This document shows, in pieces, positions 6,195 to 13,141 of a DNA stretch of 16,899 nt. This DNA comes from Chitinivibrio sp051745065. Lineage in GTDB: Bacteria > Fibrobacterota > Chitinivibrionia > Chitinivibrionales > Chitinivibrionaceae. The notes below the pieces were generated by a model, which saw nothing but the letters and a program-made list of their open reading frames with translations, had not been told where the DNA came from and ran no database searches. The first letter of the stretch is position 1. Each line of letters starts with the position of its first letter. Location: NCBI GenBank assembly GCA_051745065.1, contig JBNJDQ010000042.1:1-16899 (forward strand). Reading direction: 5' to 3'. The position numbers were made by a program, and so were the translations under genes.

Positions 6195-7247
6195 ATGAAT
6201 GCTGAACAGATACTGCAGCGGCCGGTTCCGTGGCTGGCTCACGCCGATGAGCCCATTCTTTTGTCACGGCGGATTCGCCTGAAGCGTAATTGTGCAAAAT
6301 ATCCCTTTCCCCCCACGGCTTCTCTTCTGGAGAAAGAAGCTGTTTTCCGGGATATCTCCGCGGCTGTGGAGAAATGCAGCCCCGGGGTGGACCATGACAC
6401 CATACAGCTTGCATCCCTGGGGGATATGGGCAAGACCCTGCTCTTTGAACGGGATATCATTCCCATGGACATGGCCCGCAGTGAAGGGGCGCGTGGAGTG
6501 ATTCTCACAGAGGGGCGCCCTGCCGCTTTGATCAACGGCAGTGATCATCTTGAGCTGTACCTGGACTGTGACAGCAATATGGAAGATGCCTGGGAAGAGG
6601 TGAACCGTATGGATACCTGCATCGGGGACGAGCTGACCTATGCCTTCAACGAGACCCGCGGTTTTCTTTTGAGCAATACCCGCGAGGCGGGAACGGGCCT
6701 TCAGGCAGAGTTTACCCTGCATCTGCCCGGACTCATTCTGACCGAAACCCTCCATGAATCTCTCAGCGGGCTCACTCAGCTGGGGTGTTCCGCCGAGGGG
6801 AAATTCAAGCGTCAGACCGATTCATGGGGGGCTCTTTTTACGGTGCGCGCCGGTGCCTACGCCGGTGATACGGAACGTGAGATTATCTCCCGGGGGCAGT
6901 CCCTGATTGCCCGACTCTGTGAAAAAGAAGAGGAAGCGCGCGTGATTCTGCAGCGTGAGGCCCCCCTGGCCCTGGAGGACAAAATTTATCGTTCTGTGGG
7001 AATTCTTTCTGCCGCACGGACCCTCTCCATTCCGCAAATGCTGAATCTTACGTCCAATATTCGCCTGGGTATTGATCTGGGAATATTCCGCCAGAAGGAT
7101 GCATACTGGCTGAACGGGGTGATGACAGATCTGATGCAGAGCAGCATTGCTCTCACGCAGAATGATGATACCCCTACTTCCGAGGGAATGGACCGGCACC
7201 GGGCGGATCGCTGTCGCCGTATTATGGCGGAGATCTCCTGTGCGTAG
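6195..7247 (+). CDS. McsB-like guanido phosphotransferase, predicted catalytically dead
   Basis: A 350-residue protein that lines up with protein-arginine kinase McsB over its whole length. The framework is kept: LSRRIRLKRN (23-32), RGFLLS (155-160), GTG (166-168), LHLPGLILT (175-183), EDKIYRSVGILS (261-272) and NIRLGIDLGI (288-297). The active site is not. NEEDH reads N114-GSD-H118. The catalytic SCPTN segment reads S160-NTRE, so Cys167 of McsB becomes N161. The Arg of GLRAS is Q170. RGxYGEGSE reads E201-GKFKR206QTD without a gap, replacing the Arg by Glu and catalytic Glu212 by Arg. In contrast the C-terminal phospho-arginine pocket motif DxxRAxxxR is kept (D333, R336, A337, R341). I infer a pseudokinase, perhaps a phospho-arginine reader or a partner controlling McsA. 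Family comparisons are from memory. Confidence 0.85.
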   Translation: MNAEQILQRPVPWLAHADEPILLSRRIRLKRNCAKYPFPPTASLLEKEAVFRDISAAVEKCSPGVDHDTIQLASLGDMGKTLLFERDIIPMDMARSEGARGVILTEGRPAALINGSDHLELYLDCDSNMEDAWEEVNRMDTCIGDELTYAFNETRGFLLSNTREAGTGLQAEFTLHLPGLILTETLHESLSGLTQLGCSAEGKFKRQTDSWGALFTVRAGAYAGDTEREIISRGQSLIARLCEKEEEARVILQREAPLALEDKIYRSVGILSAARTLSIPQMLNLTSNIRLGIDLGIFRQKDAYWLNGVMTDLMQSSIALTQNDDTPTSEGMDRHRADRCRRIMAEISCA

Positions 7248-7722
7248 TCTCTTGGCGGCGTTCGTTCTTCTGCTGACGGGCTGTGCCTATTACAGCTTTC
7301 AGGGCTCTTCCGTGCCCTCTCATATTGAAACCATCGCAGTGCCCGTCTTTAAAAATGACGCCCAGGTTCAGAATGTTGCCGAAGAGCTGACGGATCTTCT
7401 GCGCAGCCAGATGTCACGGCACGGGCTGACAACCACCAGCCGTGATGCCGATGCAGTGCTGACGGGAACCGTCCTTTCCTACGAGAGCCGCGCCCGTGAA
7501 TACAGCGGCGAATGGGAGGATACGGAGATCGGCTCCTACGCTGTTACCATCAGGGTTACCGCAACTTTACAGGATAAGGTGAAGAAGGATGAGCTTTACA
7601 GTGGTACGGTGGAAGCCACAGGAATTTACTCCGCCGATTCCGAAGACGAGAATGACGGAATTGCGCGTGCCGCCGAAAAAATAGTACAGAAAATCATAAA
7701 CAACTCCTTTCCCGGATGGTGA
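7240..7722 (+). CDS. lptE: LPS-assembly lipoprotein LptE family
   Basis: A 160-residue outer-membrane lipoprotein that plugs the LptD barrel, which inserts lipopolysaccharide into the outer leaflet. The N-terminus is a short lipoprotein signal with lipobox LLTG-C15. Next come YYSFQGSSVPSHIETIAVPVFKN and a repeated alternating-strand pattern, as in the LptE families of Bacteroidota and Fibrobacterota. I choose the GTG at 7240: GGAG at 7229-7232 is well spaced, and the signal peptide then begins cleanly with VRSLLAAFVLLL. The longer in-frame reading from 7147 lies inside the mcsB-like gene in another frame and adds a non-signal extension. It overlaps the mcsB-like gene by 8 bp and ends 2 bp before dapF. 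Confidence 0.83.
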   Translation: MRSLLAAFVLLLTGCAYYSFQGSSVPSHIETIAVPVFKNDAQVQNVAEELTDLLRSQMSRHGLTTTSRDADAVLTGTVLSYESRAREYSGEWEDTEIGSYAVTIRVTATLQDKVKKDELYSGTVEATGIYSADSEDENDGIARAAEKIVQKIINNSFPGW

Positions 7723-7724
7723 GT

Positions 7725-8552
7725 ATGGATCTACACTTTACAAAAATGCATGGTCTTGGCAATGATTTCATTATGGTGGACGGTGTAACCGAGGATATAA
7801 GGGGGATCTTTCCCCGGGTGGAAGAGCTGTGCCGGCGCTCCTTCGGAATCGGTGCGGACGGCCTGATTGCAGTGCTTGCCCCGGAACACGGGGGGGATTT
7901 CCGCATGCGTATCTTCAATGCCGACGGCAGCGAGGCGGAGATGTGCGGCAACGGAATTCGCTGTTTTGCGGCCTTTGTACGCAGTGAGCTGGGCTTTTCA
8001 CAGGCCGAGTGCCGTGTGGAGACCCGGGCCGGACTGATGCGCATTACCCGGGATCGGGGACAGTATCGGGTCAATATGGGCGCACCGGTTCTGACGCCCG
8101 GCACGATTCCCTTTGAATCAACCGGAGACGATAATACGGGGGCTGTCACCGTGGGCAACAGGACCTATTCCTTTACGGCGGTATCCATGGGCAATCCCCA
8201 TGCAGTAATCCACGTTGATGACGTGACGGATGCCATGGTTCTGGAAGATGGCCCGGTGATTGAACGTCTTGAGCGCTTCCCCCGCCGCACAAACGTCGAG
8301 TTTATTCGGGTTATTAACAGTAACGAGATCGACATGCGCGTGTGGGAACGGGGCTGCGGGGAAACCCTTGCCTGTGGAACCGGCGCCTGTGCCTCCGTGG
8401 TGGCGGGCATTATGCAAAACAGACACGGTCATCGGGTGACGGTACATCTTGCCGGCGGTGACCTTCAGGTTGAATGGGACGGTGATCCTGCGTCGCCGGT
8501 GTTTATGACCGGTCCCGCGCAGAAGGTCTTTGCAGGGGTGTGCTCCCTGTAG
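7725..8552 (+). CDS. dapF: Diaminopimelate epimerase
   Basis: A 275-residue cytoplasmic enzyme that converts LL- to meso-diaminopimelate, the precursor of lysine and the peptidoglycan cross-link. The start FTKMHGLGNDF is the family hallmark. The two catalytic cysteines are C74 in NADGSEAEMCGNGIRC and C217 in GCGETLACGTGAC, and MGNPHAVIHVDDV is also conserved. Length is normal. I use the ATG at 7725 rather than the one at 7716, because it gives the usual short leader before the FTKMHG motif. It is the last gene of the lol-mcs-lpt operon. A promoter and a new gene follow within 100 bp. Confidence 0.96.
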   Translation: MDLHFTKMHGLGNDFIMVDGVTEDIRGIFPRVEELCRRSFGIGADGLIAVLAPEHGGDFRMRIFNADGSEAEMCGNGIRCFAAFVRSELGFSQAECRVETRAGLMRITRDRGQYRVNMGAPVLTPGTIPFESTGDDNTGAVTVGNRTYSFTAVSMGNPHAVIHVDDVTDAMVLEDGPVIERLERFPRRTNVEFIRVINSNEIDMRVWERGCGETLACGTGACASVVAGIMQNRHGHRVTVHLAGGDLQVEWDGDPASPVFMTGPAQKVFAGVCSL

Positions 8553-8578
8553 AAACATTTGCATTTCTCCTCTTTTTC

Positions 8579-8606
8579 TTGAAGAAAAGAGGTTCTATGC
8601 TATAAT
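8579..8606 (+). promoter_or_regulatory. Promoter of the DUF4954 gene
   Basis: TTGAAG (8579-8584), a 16-nt spacer and a perfect TATAAT (8601-8606), about 38 bp before the start codon. An 8-bp inverted repeat, CCTCTTTT/AAAAGAGG (about 8569-8592), overlaps the -35 element and might be an operator or a weak hairpin. Confidence 0.6.
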
Positions 8607-8644
8607 CATTCTCACTGCAGCTGAAATTATTTACATTGGGGATT

Positions 8645-10630
8645 ATGAAGTATCGGTCATTAACGAAGGATGAGATTGCAGCATTACAGCAGCAGGGCTG
8701 CCGTTGTCAGGAATGGGAGCGCATTGCGGTTGCACCGGATTTTAATGCAGGGCGCTGTCGTAATGTCGAGTTTTCCGGTGATATCCGCCTGGGAACATTC
8801 TCCGGTGAGTTTCGCAACCGGGCCGGTTTTACGACCCCCGCAGGGCTGTACGATGCGCGTATCCATAACTGTACCGTCGGGGATAACTGCCTGATTCACC
8901 GGGTTCATAATTATATCGCAAATTACACCCTCGGCAATGATGTCCTGATCGAAAATGTGGATTCCATCTACGTTGACGGCGCAACCTGTTTCGGCAACGG
9001 GACACGGGTGAATGTCCTGAACGAAAAAGGGGGCAGAGCCATCCGGATATTCAACGGCCTTTCAGCGCAGTTTGCGTATTTTCAAGTCTTTTATCGTCAT
9101 GATACTGCCGTGATAGAGACTCTTGAACGCATAGGAGAAGGCGAAATTGCCGGTACCTGCCGGGAGCGGGGGGTCATCGGGGATCATGCACGAATTGTCA
9201 GCTGCCGCAGCATTATCAATGTTGCCGTGGGGGAAAGCGCCCGTATCACCGGGTCCGAACGGCTGCAGAACGGTTCTGTCAACAGCAGAGCCGGAGCTCC
9301 CGTGGAGATCGGCACGGCGGTTATTGCGGACAACTTTATCATCAATGGAAATGCCCGGCTTCTGGATGGTTCAATTATATCAAACTGTTTTATCGGCGAG
9401 GGCGCTGAACTGGCCAAGCAGTATTCCGCGGAACATTCCCTTTTCTTTGCCAATTTCATTGGCCATCACGGTGAGGCCTTTGCGGTTTTTGCCGCTCCCT
9501 TTACAGCGACCCACCACCGCTCAACCCTGCTCATATCGGCGTATCTTTCCTTTATGAACGCCGGCAGCGGATCGAATCAGAGCAATCATGCCTATAAGCT
9601 GGGGCCCATCCATCAGGGGATTCTTGGCCGGGGGTCAAAAACCGCCAGTGATTCCTACATTCTCTGGCCGGCACGGATCGGTGACTTTACCCTTATTATC
9701 GGGCGGCATAACTCCCACTGCGATACCCGGTATCTGCCCTACACCTATCTGATTGAAGGCGAAAAGGCCCGAACCTTTGCAATTCCCGGGGTTAATCTTA
9801 AATCCGTGGGAACCATTCGCGATGCCGATAAGTGGCCTGTCCGTGACCGCCGCACCGGTCCCCGGCGGGATATCATCAACTTTGATCTCCTGACTCCCAG
9901 CAGTGTGGGCAGTATGCTGCGGGGACGCACTGTGTTGAAGGATCTGAAAAAGAATGAGTCTCCGGAAAACGGGGCGTACCACTACAAGGGAACCTTCATT
10001 CCCGAAAAAGCCCTTGATAAAGGTATTTATTATTATGAAATCGGTATACTGAAATACCTCGGTAATATTCTGGTAAAACGTCTCCGGCGAAGCAGGCCGA
10101 CTGAAAAATCAGATTTGCGCACGATTCTTACCCCCACGGGAGATGTCGGCACGGGGGATTGGGTGGATATTGGAGGATTGATTGCTCCCAAGAGTGAGGT
10201 TGATGCGGTGCTGAAAAAACTCGTTGAAGAGCATTCTGAGCACGGGGAGGAGCTCACGGAACGTCTGAATGCTGTGCATGCGCGCTATCATGAATACTCG
10301 TGGAACTGGTGCTGCCGTGCCTTTCGGGAGTATATGGGAAAAAGCCCCGAGGAGATGACCCTGAACGAAATAAAGAAAATTCTGGAAAAATGGATAAATG
10401 TTACCGTTAAGCTGGATGATTATTTCATTGACGATGCGGCCAAGGAGTTCAACGATCAGGCCCGCGTGGGCTTTGGTATCGATGAATGCAACGGCTGCTG
10501 TGAGGAGGATTTTACCGCCGTACGCGGCAGTATCGACAGCAACGGCTTTGTTTTACGGATTAATCGTCACAAGGAGAGCAAAAAACATCAGTATTATGAG
10601 GTAATGGAACGACTGAAACATCTGGGATGA
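8645..10630 (+). CDS. DUF4954 family protein with left-handed beta-helix
   Basis: A 661-residue cytoplasmic protein that I recognise as DUF4954, a family without an established biochemical role. Residues about 40-260 show hexapeptide-like repeats of a left-handed parallel beta-helix (for example LIENVDSIYV, INGNARLLDGSIISNCFIGEGAEL), the fold of many acyl- and nucleotidyl-transferase domains. The segment about 290-400 is the best candidate active region because of its density of polar and aromatic residues: GSGSNQSNHAYKLGP, LGRGSKTASDSYILWPARIG, GRHNSHCDT. The C-terminal third (about 490-600) is helical and charged. There is no signal peptide. I start at the ATG at 8645, with TGGGGA just upstream. 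A TTG three codons earlier (8636) is possible. It stands alone behind its own promoter. Confidence 0.8.
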   Translation: MKYRSLTKDEIAALQQQGCRCQEWERIAVAPDFNAGRCRNVEFSGDIRLGTFSGEFRNRAGFTTPAGLYDARIHNCTVGDNCLIHRVHNYIANYTLGNDVLIENVDSIYVDGATCFGNGTRVNVLNEKGGRAIRIFNGLSAQFAYFQVFYRHDTAVIETLERIGEGEIAGTCRERGVIGDHARIVSCRSIINVAVGESARITGSERLQNGSVNSRAGAPVEIGTAVIADNFIINGNARLLDGSIISNCFIGEGAELAKQYSAEHSLFFANFIGHHGEAFAVFAAPFTATHHRSTLLISAYLSFMNAGSGSNQSNHAYKLGPIHQGILGRGSKTASDSYILWPARIGDFTLIIGRHNSHCDTRYLPYTYLIEGEKARTFAIPGVNLKSVGTIRDADKWPVRDRRTGPRRDIINFDLLTPSSVGSMLRGRTVLKDLKKNESPENGAYHYKGTFIPEKALDKGIYYYEIGILKYLGNILVKRLRRSRPTEKSDLRTILTPTGDVGTGDWVDIGGLIAPKSEVDAVLKKLVEEHSEHGEELTERLNAVHARYHEYSWNWCCRAFREYMGKSPEEMTLNEIKKILEKWINVTVKLDDYFIDDAAKEFNDQARVGFGIDECNGCCEEDFTAVRGSIDSNGFVLRINRHKESKKHQYYEVMERLKHLG

Positions 10631-10695
10631 GCTGCACACACCTTCATTATCTCAACTGAACAATTGTCAATTCATTTTTTTTCAAGGAGCGTTCT

Positions 10696-11946
10696 ATGCA
10701 TATGTTACGTACTGGTACCATTATTATTGCTGTTCTCCTTATCTGTTCCTGTGCAGATAAGATCGTTGAAACCTCTGAAAAGGGAGATCTGACCGTGCTT
10801 TTGAATGTACGATCCCCGAATCCGGAGGTTCGAAAAAGTCGTTTTACCTCATTTTCCACGCTTCATATTCGGGTCCTTTCCCTGGACGGCGCTTATGAAG
10901 ATCAGCAGGAGCTGGATATCTCCGTGGGCACACCCGTGGAGATGGCGGAGTTTGACCATGTTCCCGCGGGGAGTCATCGCGTTGCGGCATGGACCACCGA
11001 TGCAGCGGGAGATACGATTCATGCTCCCTCCGCAGATACCGTGGAAATTACCAGCGGTGAAGATGCTGCCGTGGCCCTGACCCTTGCACCGCGCTTTGGT
11101 TCAATCATGGCACAGCTCTTTGATCTGCCCACCTCCATGGATTCTCTGTTCTTTTCCTTTGCAAGTGATTCCGGTCTGTTTGAAGTATCCCATGACCGCA
11201 GCTCCAAACTTTCCCTTTCTCTGGATAAGATACCCTTTGGCGCGACGGGGACCCTGTCTCTGGTGTGCACACGGGAAGACGGAGACACCATGACATCATG
11301 GGATACGCTCTTTACGTTCACCGGAGAGAATACCGCTTTTGAACTGAGTCTGATCAACAACGGGGACGTGAATATTTCCGTAACCCTGGAGGATATTCCT
11401 GTTACCACGGTCACGGGGAGCGGGGATACCACTGTTGCTTTGGCGGAGGAAAACGATGCCGGCCTGGTTATGACGGAGTTCTGTGCCACCGGCGGAGGAA
11501 CCGACGGCAAAGAATATGTGGAGATACATAACACAAGCGATGCTGATAAGGAGTTTGATACTCTTGTCCTGACCGCAGACGGAGATGAATGTATTCTCGC
11601 GGATGTGGTTATTCCCGCCGGCGGGTATTTTACGGTGGGGACTGAAGGTGCTTCAGATGTATGGGACTGTGATTGTGAAGCCGATTTCGGGCTTTCATCG
11701 CGCTCCGGTGTGCTTATGATTTCAGCAGGAGATGAGCTTTTTGACTACGTTGTGTATTTCAACGATTATGAAGATGCGGGGTGGCCCGATATCGGCACAT
11801 CGGCAAAACGTTCCTGGGTGCTGAAAGAATCTGAGCTATCCTGTGAAAAGAACAATTTCGGTTCTTCCTGGGTTCCCGCCGAGAGTCTGCACAATTCCGT
11901 GGAAGGCGAAAACTGGTATGGTACGCCGGGAGCCAGCGGCAAATAA
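10696..11946 (+). CDS. Lipoprotein with C-terminal lamin-tail-like domain
   Basis: A 416-residue predicted lipoprotein. The leader MLRTGTIIIAVLLICSC ends in a cysteine (C19) at a plausible though not ideal lipobox (I-C-S-C). After it come two or three beta-rich segments of about 80 residues (30-230), with patterns such as FDHVPAGSHRVAAW that recall carboxypeptidase-regulatory-like or Ig-like surface domains. The C-terminal part (about 255-410) begins LVMTEFCATGGGTDGKEYVEIHN and continues with VIPAGGYFTVG, matching a lamin-tail domain (LTD), common in secreted bacterial proteins. It is probably anchored in the outer membrane and exposed, and its function is unknown. AAGGAG at 10684-10689 supports the ATG at 10696. 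Confidence 0.7.
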   Translation: MHMLRTGTIIIAVLLICSCADKIVETSEKGDLTVLLNVRSPNPEVRKSRFTSFSTLHIRVLSLDGAYEDQQELDISVGTPVEMAEFDHVPAGSHRVAAWTTDAAGDTIHAPSADTVEITSGEDAAVALTLAPRFGSIMAQLFDLPTSMDSLFFSFASDSGLFEVSHDRSSKLSLSLDKIPFGATGTLSLVCTREDGDTMTSWDTLFTFTGENTAFELSLINNGDVNISVTLEDIPVTTVTGSGDTTVALAEENDAGLVMTEFCATGGGTDGKEYVEIHNTSDADKEFDTLVLTADGDECILADVVIPAGGYFTVGTEGASDVWDCDCEADFGLSSRSGVLMISAGDELFDYVVYFNDYEDAGWPDIGTSAKRSWVLKESELSCEKNNFGSSWVPAESLHNSVEGENWYGTPGASGK

Positions 11947-11956
11947 CAATTTTTCG

Positions 11957-11974
11957 GGCCGTCTGTGGACGGCC
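11957..11974. other. Hairpin after the lipoprotein gene
   Basis: GGCCGTC (11957-11963) and GACGGCC (11968-11974) form a perfect 7-bp stem with a TGTG loop, 10 bp past the lipoprotein stop. There is no T-run downstream on either strand, so it is an unproven terminator. It may slow transcription into mnmD. Confidence 0.4.
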
Positions 11975-12060
11975 TGCTTCAGCCTGACTCCGGGACGTTC
12001 TTTCAGCAGCCCGCCTTTTGGGTTCTGCCGAATATATTTTCTTCTTTTCGGGAGAAATGT

Positions 12061-12765
12061 GTGGACCCAGTGGAAAATCCCCAATACGGAGACTGCTATT
12101 TTACTTCGGTGGATGCCGGCGATCGGGAATCGGAGTATGTGTTTGTTCGGGGCAGCGGGTTTGCCGATGTACTGGATTCGGCGTCATCTTCGGCAGAGAT
12201 CTGCCTTGGAGAAACCGGTTTCGGTACGGGTCTGAATGCAATTATGACCCTGCGCCACTGCGTTGCATCGGGCAAAGAGATTACTTTGCAGTACTGCTCT
12301 GTCGATAAATATCCTCTTTCCCCCGATGGAATTCGGCGGATTATTGCGCCCTTTTATGATCGTATACAATATAGCGCAGAGGCCCTGCTGCAGGGATGGT
12401 CAGAGCTCTATGAGAACCTGCAGCAGGGGTTCAACCGACGGGAAATTGCCCTTGGAGATACACGCATGGTGCTTGACTTTTTTTACGGTGAAGCCCGGGA
12501 TTTCCTTTCCGCCCTCTCCGTGCATCCCGATATATGGTATCTTGACGGACACAGTCCGGAGTGCAATCCCGATATGTGGTCTGCGGAGCTTCTGCACCGC
12601 ATCGGCCGCTGCAGCAGAAAGGGAACTGCTCTTTCCACCTATACCGCGGCGGGAGTGGTAAAGCAGGGCCTTCGTGCTGCGGGGTTTCGGGTGGTACGCA
12701 AAAAGGGATTCGGCCGGAAACATCATATGGTCTATGCCGTTAAGGAGGCATTGCATGAGGAATAG
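12061..12765 (+). CDS. mnmD: tRNA (mnm5s2U34) methyltransferase, MnmC1/MnmD type
   Basis: A 234-residue SAM-dependent methyltransferase predicted to add the last methyl group of 5-methylaminomethyl-2-thiouridine at the wobble base of tRNAs. Seen: GDCYFTS and YVFVRG near the start, the SAM-binding loop ETGFGTGLN (51-59), the family signature YLDGHSPECNPDMWS, TYTAAGVVKQGLRAAGF, and the terminal GFGRKHHMVYA. It lacks the FAD-dependent oxidase half of E. coli MnmC, as in stand-alone MnmD proteins. I choose the GTG at 12061: GGGAG at 12050-12054 is ideally placed, and residues encoded further upstream (from 11965) are unlike the family. Its stop overlaps dgkA by 11 bp. Confidence 0.85.
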   Translation: MDPVENPQYGDCYFTSVDAGDRESEYVFVRGSGFADVLDSASSSAEICLGETGFGTGLNAIMTLRHCVASGKEITLQYCSVDKYPLSPDGIRRIIAPFYDRIQYSAEALLQGWSELYENLQQGFNRREIALGDTRMVLDFFYGEARDFLSALSVHPDIWYLDGHSPECNPDMWSAELLHRIGRCSRKGTALSTYTAAGVVKQGLRAAGFRVVRKKGFGRKHHMVYAVKEALHEE

Positions 12766-13141
12766 TTCATTTCATCTGTTCAGTCTGCGCGAACGTATCG
12801 AATCGTTTCGCTATGCTCTCAATGGCCTGCACAGCCTGATAACAACACAGCATAATGCCTGGGTACACGCTGCTGCAACGGTTGTGGTGACTGCCGCAGG
12901 AGTTCTTGCGGGTATCAGTCCGGGCGAATGGATTGCCGTGGTAATCTGCTTTTCCATGGTATGGACTGCAGAGGCTCTCAATACGGCCATGGAGTTTCTC
13001 TGCGATGCTGCGCTTCCGGAGTTTCACCCGCTGGTGGAAAAAGCCAAGGATGTTGCGGCGGGGGCTGTCTTTATCAGTGCAATTGCTGCGGCGGTTGTGG
13101 GTGGAATTATCTTTCTGCCCTATCTTTTCCGACTCTTCTGA
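12755..13141 (+). CDS. dgkA: Diacylglycerol/undecaprenol kinase (DgkA family)
   Basis: A 128-residue integral membrane kinase with three hydrophobic helices (about 36-54, 58-76 and 100-122). It phosphorylates diacylglycerol or undecaprenol at the inner membrane, recycling lipid carriers or glycerol left from envelope synthesis. The family core is clear: FRYALNGL near the start, E73 in WTAEALNTAMEFLCD, and HPLVEKAKDVAAGAVFISA. The HPLxxxAKDVAAGAV form is closer to Gram-positive undecaprenol kinases than to the E. coli enzyme, so the lipid substrate is open. The ATG at 12755 follows AAGGAGG (12741-12747), inside the end of mnmD. The 3' end overlaps the convergent tilS by 35 bp. Confidence 0.88.
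   Translation: MRNSSFHLFSLRERIESFRYALNGLHSLITTQHNAWVHAAATVVVTAAGVLAGISPGEWIAVVICFSMVWTAEALNTAMEFLCDAALPEFHPLVEKAKDVAAGAVFISAIAAAVVGGIIFLPYLFRLF

Noticed and set aside
5653..6414. A 253-residue minus-strand frame opposite mcsA and its flanks
   Set aside because: It spans the ends of three confident plus-strand genes and has no recognisable protein features.
7147..7239. 31-residue N-terminal extension of LptE
   Set aside because: It lies inside the mcsB-like gene in another frame, and the GTG at 7240 has a ribosome-binding site and gives a clean lipoprotein signal.
6195..7247. Frameshift or sequencing error as the cause of the altered McsB motifs
   Set aside because: Each altered motif is flanked on both sides, in the same frame and without gaps, by conserved McsB sequence, so substitutions rather than frameshifts explain it.
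10651..10683. AT-rich inverted repeat with a T-run after the DUF4954 gene, as a terminator
   Set aside because: The stem (TGAA..AATT against AATTCA) is short and interrupted, and contains almost no GC, so it is too weak to call.
11965..12060. Upstream extension of MnmD
   Set aside because: The extra 32 residues do not resemble the family, and the GTG at 12061 has a well-spaced GGGAG.
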